A stretch of 64,000 nucleotides of DNA from WRMS01 sp038562165 (GTDB lineage Bacteria > Bacillota > Peptococcia > DRI-13 > UBA5745). Shown here piece after piece: positions 59,115 to 64,000 of this stretch; position 1 is the stretch's first letter; every line of letters starts with the position of its first letter. The stretch lies in NCBI GenBank assembly GCA_038562165.1, contig JBCFAO010000003.1:1-64000 (forward strand), given 5' to 3'. A program made the translations under genes and the position numbers. Below the pieces are notes generated by a model. It had not been told where the DNA came from and ran no database searches. It saw only the letters and a list, made by a program, of their open reading frames with translations.

Positions 59115-59933
59115 TTAACAAATGCTTTTTTGGGCCGCAGGCCCGCAACTAATGTGCTGAAGCGCACTTCTTTTCATCATTAAAGCGTTGATCAAGCTCT
59201 TGGAATAACTATGAGAGAAATCCCCATAGCCCTGAACATTTTCCACCCTTTCGACAATTTGGCCATTTTTCATGACGAGGATTACTTGGGAAAGGTACAT
59301 GGCTACTTCGATATCATGGGTAATGAACAAATAACTGCATTTTAATTCCTCCTTTAGATTGATGAGCAAATCCATTATCCGTTTGCGCAGGGTGACGTCC
59401 AGCCCGCTCAAGGACTCGTCAAAAATAATCAGCCTTGGATTGACGCTGATGGCTCTGGCTATGCAAACCCGTTTTTGCTGCCCTCCGGAAAGGGTTTTCG
59501 GCCGCTGCCGCAGCAATTCTTCCGGCAAGCCTACCAGCCTTGCCAACTCACGGATACGCTTGGCACACTGGTTTTTATCCATTCCCATAAGGTCTTTTAA
59601 GGGTTCCGCCAATATTTCTTCCACCTTCTGTCTTGGATCAAGGGAGCTGAGGCCATCTTGCATAACAAGCTGAATATCGACCCTTTTCGCCCGCAGCTCC
59701 CTTTTGCCATAGGCAAAAACGGATTTTCCGTCTATTTCAATATCGCCGCCGGTAGGCTTTTCTACAAAGGCCAGAATCCGCGCCAGGGTGCTTTTGCCGC
59801 TGCCGCTTTCCCCTACCAGGGAATAAACCGTATTTTCCCGGAACTCCGTTGAAATGCCATCCACCGCACAGCAGATTTGGCTGCGGCTGCCGGCTTCCGC
59901 ATAGTGCTTCGTTACTTCACAGACTTTCAGCAT
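59115..59933 (-). CDS. Nik/Opp-type importer ATPase (NikE/OppF-like)
   Basis: 272 residues. Walker A VGESGSGKSTLARIL, Q-loop LVMQDGLSSLDPRQ, signature LSGGQQKRVCIARAIS, Walker B LIIFDESLSGLD, H-loop ITHD. Overlaps the preceding ATPase gene by 17 bases. Shorter C-terminal extension than OppF, as in nickel-type ATPases. Confidence 0.93.
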   Translation of the reverse strand: MLKVCEVTKHYAEAGSRSQICCAVDGISTEFRENTVYSLVGESGSGKSTLARILAFVEKPTGGDIEIDGKSVFAYGKRELRAKRVDIQLVMQDGLSSLDPRQKVEEILAEPLKDLMGMDKNQCAKRIRELARLVGLPEELLRQRPKTLSGGQQKRVCIARAISVNPRLIIFDESLSGLDVTLRKRIMDLLINLKEELKCSYLFITHDIEVAMYLSQVILVMKNGQIVERVENVQGYGDFSHSYSKSLINALMMKRSALQHISCGPAAQKSIC

Positions 59934-60717
59934 AAGCCGCCTCCGTTAATAAACTGGCCTTGAGCAATTCTTTCGTATATCCATGCTTAGGCGTAGTGAA
60001 AATCTCTTGAGGGGAGCCTGCTTCGATCAGCAGGCCGTCTTTCATGACGACCATATAATCCCCCAGGGTAGCCGCAACGCCAAAATCGTGGGTAATGACC
60101 AGGAGAGAAATACCCAGTTTTTTTATACGCAGAAACTCTTGCAAGATAATTTCTTCCGAAACCGCGTCAACTGCCGTAGTAGATTCATCGGCAATAATCA
60201 TTTTCGGCTCCAAAAGCAGGGTCAGGGCAATCATAACCCGCTGCAGCATTCCTCCCGATAATTCCTGGGGATAGCTGCTCATTATTTTTTCGGGCTCCGG
60301 CAGGTTCATTTTTTTCAGCATCGCCATAATACTCTCCCGGGCAGTACGTTTATCGGCCTTGCCGTGAATAAGGAGAGGGGCGGTCATCTGCTTGCCCACG
60401 GGAGTCGTGGGTGCAAAAGAAGTCATGGGGTTTTGCATAATCATGGCCACATCCTTGCCCCGCAGAGCCGTCAAATCCTTTGACTTCATGCCGATAAGCT
60501 CTTTCCCGCAAAACCTGCAGCTTCCCGAAGCCTGAAAAACATTGGGATTGAGAAGCCCCAGCACCCCTTTGCTGGTCACCGTCTTGCCGCTGCCGCTTTC
60601 CCCGATAATGCACAGGGTTTGCCCTTCCTTTACCGAAAAGCTGATCCCCCGGACCAGCTCTCTCCCGTCTTTTTTCAGCCGGATACGCAGATCTTCTATC
60701 TCTAAAATATTTTTCAT
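59917..60717 (-). CDS. Nik/Opp-type importer ATPase (NikD/OppD-like)
   Basis: 266 residues. Walker A IGESGSGKTVTSKGVLGLL, Q-loop MIMQNPMTSFAPTTPVGKQ, signature ELSGGMLQRVMIALTLL, Walker B MIIADESTTAVD, H-loop ITHDFGV. The ATG at 60717 overlaps the permease stop (ATGA). The long upstream frame within the permease gene is a shadow. Confidence 0.93.
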   Translation of the reverse strand: MKNILEIEDLRIRLKKDGRELVRGISFSVKEGQTLCIIGESGSGKTVTSKGVLGLLNPNVFQASGSCRFCGKELIGMKSKDLTALRGKDVAMIMQNPMTSFAPTTPVGKQMTAPLLIHGKADKRTARESIMAMLKKMNLPEPEKIMSSYPQELSGGMLQRVMIALTLLLEPKMIIADESTTAVDAVSEEIILQEFLRIKKLGISLLVITHDFGVAATLGDYMVVMKDGLLIEAGSPQEIFTTPKHGYTKELLKASLLTEAAYAESL

Positions 60718-61544
60718 CAGGCTTCCTCCTTGGCCAGAATATCGCGAAGGGCCTCGCCAAAAAGGTTGAAGCCGGCTGCCGTAAAGATAATGCAAATACC
60801 GGGATATACCATCAGCTTTGGCTGAGTCTGGAGGTAGTTGGCGGCGCTGCTGAACATAGAGCCCCATTCCGCCGTTCCCGTGGTAAACCCCAGTCCTAAA
60901 AAGGCAAAAATAGATATGGTCAATATAATGGATGCGATTCCTGTGCTGAAATAAACAATTAAGTGAGGCAGGATATTCGGTAAAATATGCCGTGTTAATA
61001 TTTTTATCTTGCTGCAGCCGGATACCCGGCAGGCCACAATATAATCCTTCCCCTTCTCCCGCAATACATAGGTCCGGATAACCCTGGAATACCATACCCA
61101 CATGGAAAACAGCAGGGAAATCATTATACTGCGGTAACCGTGGCCCAGGGAGCCAACCAGAGTCACCACCACCAGGATGGGCGGAAAGGCCATAAAAATA
61201 TTGCAGATCACACTGAAAGCCTTGTCCGCCACTCCTCCGGCATAAGTACAGGCCACGGAAAGAATAGTGCTGAACAGGGAAAGAATCAGCAGGGCCGGCA
61301 CTGCAATGCCCAGGGAATGGCTGGCTCCCGACAGCAGCCGCGAAAGGATGCAGCGCCCCATTTCATCTGTGCCCAGGGGATATTCAGGGCTTGCCGCCGC
61401 AAAGGTATTGTAAATGTTCACTTCCTTTGGGTCATTGGGAGCCAGGTTTTCCGAAAAGATTGCAGCCAATAAAACAAGCAAAATCATAACAATTCCTATG
61501 ACGGCCTGGGGGGTGCGGAAGACGTCTTTATACATGGAAGCCAT
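60717..61544 (-). CDS. Nik/Opp-type importer permease (NikC/OppC-like)
   Basis: 275 residues, six helices. Start with short cytoplasmic segment and first helix, then LAPNDPKEVNIYNTFAAASP and YPLGTDEMGRCILSRLLSGA, the standard OppC pattern, and the EAA loop around YIVACRVSGCSKIKILTRHI. ATG at 61544 just after AAAGGGGAAAGG; 61535 is an alternative. Overlaps the NikB-like gene by 17 bases. Confidence 0.92.
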   Translation of the reverse strand: MASMYKDVFRTPQAVIGIVMILLVLLAAIFSENLAPNDPKEVNIYNTFAAASPEYPLGTDEMGRCILSRLLSGASHSLGIAVPALLILSLFSTILSVACTYAGGVADKAFSVICNIFMAFPPILVVVTLVGSLGHGYRSIMISLLFSMWVWYSRVIRTYVLREKGKDYIVACRVSGCSKIKILTRHILPNILPHLIVYFSTGIASIILTISIFAFLGLGFTTGTAEWGSMFSSAANYLQTQPKLMVYPGICIIFTAAGFNLFGEALRDILAKEEA

Positions 61545-62490
61545 CCTTTCCCCTTTCCAGATCACGGCTTATGGCAAGATTAATCATGTCTGCCGCAAAG
61601 TTGAGCAGCACAAACAAAACGGCAACCACAAATACACTGGCGTTGATTACGGGAATATCCCTGGCCAGAATGCCTGAAACCATATAGGAGCCGATACCGG
61701 GCCAGGAAAACACTCCTTCAATGGCGGCGCTGCCTGCCAAAGTAAAGCCGAATTGCTGAAAGAACAGCGTAATCATAGGGGGGATGGCATCCTTTAACAC
61801 CATCCTGTTTATTTTGGCTTCCGGCAATCCCAGAGCACGGGCATAAGTCACAAAATCACTTTGATAGCTGCTGATCAGGCTGGAGCGCAGCACCCGGATG
61901 CTGGCCGCTGCCATGGGAATTGACAGGGCCAGGGCGGGGAGAATGGTACTCTTAATACTGCCAAAATCAACAACCTTGAAGATGGGAAGGATTACTGCAA
62001 AAACTACCAGCAGCATACTGCCAACCCAGAAATCAGGCAGGGATATGCCTAGTATCGATGCGGCTTTTGTTCCCTGGTCAAAGGGCCCATCCTTATGAGA
62101 GGCTGCGTGTACGCTGACGGGTATGGCAAAGAGGGCGGCAAAAAACGTAGCCATTGCCGCCAGCCCCAAAGTAGCGAAAAGGGCGGCGGGAAGCTCTTGG
62201 GCAATGGGGATCCGTGTTCTCAAGGACATGCCTAAATCCCCTTGCAGGGTTTTGCCAATCCAGCTGAAATACTGTTCCGGCAAGGGCTTGTTAAGCCCCA
62301 TTGCCTCACGGACAATAGCGATCTGCTCCCGGGTGGGGTTGGAGGTTGTCCGCCGCACAAAGGCCTCCGCCGGGTCAGTGGGAGAAAGGTTCGAGAACAA
62401 AAAGGCCAACAGGGTTGCGCCGCATAAAACGATTACAAGCAGGACAACTCTGCCCATTGCCTGGCGAAAGAAATATCCTTTTGTCCTCAC
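61528..62490 (-). CDS. Nik/Opp-type importer permease (NikB/OppB-like)
   Basis: 320 residues, six helices. N-terminal helix, PTREQIAIVREAMGLNKPLP and QGDLGMSLRTRIPI are the usual OppB segments; EAA loop DFVTYARALGLPEAKINRMV. A GTG at 62490 with GGGGAGG upstream overlaps the TGA of the preceding ABC gene (GTGTGA), indicating translational coupling; a GTG at 62520 is also in frame. Confidence 0.9.
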   Translation of the reverse strand: MRTKGYFFRQAMGRVVLLVIVLCGATLLAFLFSNLSPTDPAEAFVRRTTSNPTREQIAIVREAMGLNKPLPEQYFSWIGKTLQGDLGMSLRTRIPIAQELPAALFATLGLAAMATFFAALFAIPVSVHAASHKDGPFDQGTKAASILGISLPDFWVGSMLLVVFAVILPIFKVVDFGSIKSTILPALALSIPMAAASIRVLRSSLISSYQSDFVTYARALGLPEAKINRMVLKDAIPPMITLFFQQFGFTLAGSAAIEGVFSWPGIGSYMVSGILARDIPVINASVFVVAVLFVLLNFAADMINLAISRDLERGKDGFHV

Positions 62491-63989
62491 ACCAAAGCCT
62501 CCCCGCTTTTTAGCTTCCACCCGATTGCCCGTTTTCTGATGTTGATGAAATTGGCATAAATACCGGGCAGATTGATTAACTCTTCATGCTTGCCCGCCTG
62601 GACAATCTTCCCCTTATCGATAACAAGAATCTGGTCGGCCTTCATGACGGTCTTTAAGCGGTGGGCGATCACCGTGCCGTACCCCTCCGGCATAGCCATA
62701 ATAAAATCATGGCAGCGGGCGGCTTTAGCAGCGGCCACAACCTCATCAGGAGAAGCATCAGGCTTGCCGAATTTAATGTTGTTGGCAATGGTATCGTTAA
62801 ACAGGTACACCCGCTGAAATACCATACTGAAATTTGCCATTAGGCTGTCCAGGGCATATTCCTTAATGTCTGTGCCGCCAAGCTTGATGGAACCTTTGTC
62901 CACATCCCAAAAACGGGCCATCAGGCTGGTCAGGGTAGTCTTGCCGGAACCGGAGGGACCGACTATGGCGGTAGTTGTACCCTCCCGAATAGTGAAACTG
63001 ACGCCGTCAATGATCTTTCGTTGTCCGTAGGAAAAATCAACATTTTCAAAGACAATATCCCGGCGGCCGGCTACTTGTTTTGCTCCCTGCTCATCCATAC
63101 GGGGGGCCCGGTCGATCTGCTCCACCCGGGTAATGGAGGCGTCAATCATGGGCAGCATAAAGAACATTTCCCCGGCGGATTCCAGCTCGCTGTAAATCAA
63201 AAAGGCGGAAACCATCATCATCAGGCAAGTGATCAACGACATCCCGCCCTTTAGAAACAACCATACAGACAGCAGTATGGCAAGGGCGGAGGCTGCTTTT
63301 AAAACGATTTGCTCCAGTACATTGTAGGGAATACGTTTGCTTTCCAGTTTGAAATTCTGATGCTGGGTTTCAGCAATGGTTTTATTCAATGTCTGATTGG
63401 CCGCTTTGTCGCCGTGAAAGGCCCGGACCACGCTCATGCCCTGAATATACTCCAGCACGGCATCCACCAGTTTTGTCTGGGCTTGCAGCCGTCCGGGAGA
63501 CAGTTCCCTGGATTTTTTCAGCAAACGGGAGTTGACCAGCAGAAATAAAAGAGTGCCGGTGATAAAGATCAGGCCAATCCGCCAATCGAAGATCAGGATT
63601 GCTATAGAAAAAACGGCGGTTCGGATCATTCCGACTATTGTTCTGGCGATAATCGCAAAGGACATGGCTTCCAAATCCTCCATGGTAGAGGTGGCCGCCG
63701 CCGTCAGGCTGCCCAGGCTTTGGCTGTTGAAGAAGCCCATGGGCATATACTTCATCCGCTCTCCTATGTGAATGCGCTTTTCCTCACACATACGGTAGTT
63801 TGCCTGTCCCTCATTTTTATGGGCCAGGTGCCAGAAAACCGCCGAACCGGCCACACTAAAAGCCATGATTGCCAAAGCTGTCCAGGCGGTGGCAGGCGTT
63901 ACCCGCTGTTCCACCAATGCCTGCAAAACCGTTAGCAGGGCCGCAAATTGGAAAGATTCAAAAATGCTGCGAAAAAGTTCAAAAGTCAT
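62487..63989 (-). CDS. ABC transporter permease-ATPase with internal deletion of signature and Walker B
   Basis: 500 residues from the first ATG, which lies near the window edge with no spaced ribosome site, so the gene may start outside. Six-helix domain of the siderophore (YbtP/YbtQ, IrtAB) type, Walker A VGPSGSGKTTLTSLMARF, Q-loop MVFQRVYLFND. Then MAMPEGYGT runs directly into VIAHRLKTVMKADQI: the usual 65-70 residues with LSGGEKQR signature, Walker B and D-loop are absent, though the frame is kept. The encoded ATPase half should be inactive. First visible gene of the importer operon. Confidence 0.85.
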   Translation of the reverse strand: MTFELFRSIFESFQFAALLTVLQALVEQRVTPATAWTALAIMAFSVAGSAVFWHLAHKNEGQANYRMCEEKRIHIGERMKYMPMGFFNSQSLGSLTAAATSTMEDLEAMSFAIIARTIVGMIRTAVFSIAILIFDWRIGLIFITGTLLFLLVNSRLLKKSRELSPGRLQAQTKLVDAVLEYIQGMSVVRAFHGDKAANQTLNKTIAETQHQNFKLESKRIPYNVLEQIVLKAASALAILLSVWLFLKGGMSLITCLMMMVSAFLIYSELESAGEMFFMLPMIDASITRVEQIDRAPRMDEQGAKQVAGRRDIVFENVDFSYGQRKIIDGVSFTIREGTTTAIVGPSGSGKTTLTSLMARFWDVDKGSIKLGGTDIKEYALDSLMANFSMVFQRVYLFNDTIANNIKFGKPDASPDEVVAAAKAARCHDFIMAMPEGYGTVIAHRLKTVMKADQILVIDKGKIVQAGKHEELINLPGIYANFINIRKRAIGWKLKSGEALV

Positions 63990-64000
63990 CCCTTTGTACC

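Overview
The window looks like a chromosomal segment of an anaerobic Bacillota (Clostridia or Negativicutes; I cannot place it closer from sequence alone). Supporting signs are strong AGGAGG-type ribosome sites, frequent TTG/GTG starts, a complete anaerobic (cbi) cobalamin pathway using the CbiK chelatase, a BceRS-BceAB-type module, an EcsC protein, a DUF1576 protein and [4Fe-4S]-containing oxidoreductases. Coding GC is moderate to high, apart from an AT-rich AAA/DUF4143 gene next to a tRNA-Ser.

Layout. 1-2.2 kb: a cut IS256-type transposase, a complete IS3-type element, and the first cluster of an unusual modular intergenic repeat. 2.2-19.1 kb: corrin-ring synthesis. cbiK-cbiL lie on the minus strand behind a cobalamin riboswitch and terminator; a substrate-binding lipoprotein and a beta-lactamase-fold hydrolase lie between them and the divergent plus-strand run cbiD-F-G-H-J-ET-A-B-cobD-cbiP-cbiC, which covers almost every step from cobalt-sirohydrochlorin to cobyric acid and the aminopropanol arm. 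19.1-25.9 kb: a transporter, DUF362 ferredoxin protein, EcsC, TadA, DppA-type peptidase, ZIP transporter and tRNA-Ser(CGA). 26-34 kb: AAA/DUF4143 protein, GNAT enzyme, lipoprotein and a Bce-like two-component system with its ABC transporter. 34-40.2 kb: DUF1576 protein, MalT-like LuxR regulator and chemoreceptor. 40.9-49.1 kb: aldo/keto reductase operon with divergent LysR, then a MarR-controlled heterodimeric ABC exporter. 49.3-57 kb: TIR protein broken by a frameshift, SbcCD, and small membrane or redox genes, one frameshifted. 57.4-64 kb: a Nik/Opp-type importer operon headed by an ABC transporter that has lost its signature and Walker B region.

The most unusual material is non-coding. (1) A family of about 21-bp modules (consensus TGNGCAAAANTGCANNTTTGT and two variants), about 29 copies at five loci, arranged as outward-symmetric palindromic arrays with 40-41 bp periodicity around homologous 55-100 bp centres. 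(2) Two adjacent, perfectly closed cloverleaf (four-way junction) palindromes between cbiD and cbiF, in mirror orientation. (3) A 34-bp tandem repeat between cbiK and cbiL. (4) Micro-tandem expansions in the interdomain linkers of several cobalamin enzymes and SbcD. The repeats probably give rise to spurious small ORFs. Coordinates of starts were chosen by ribosome-site spacing; no database search was possible.
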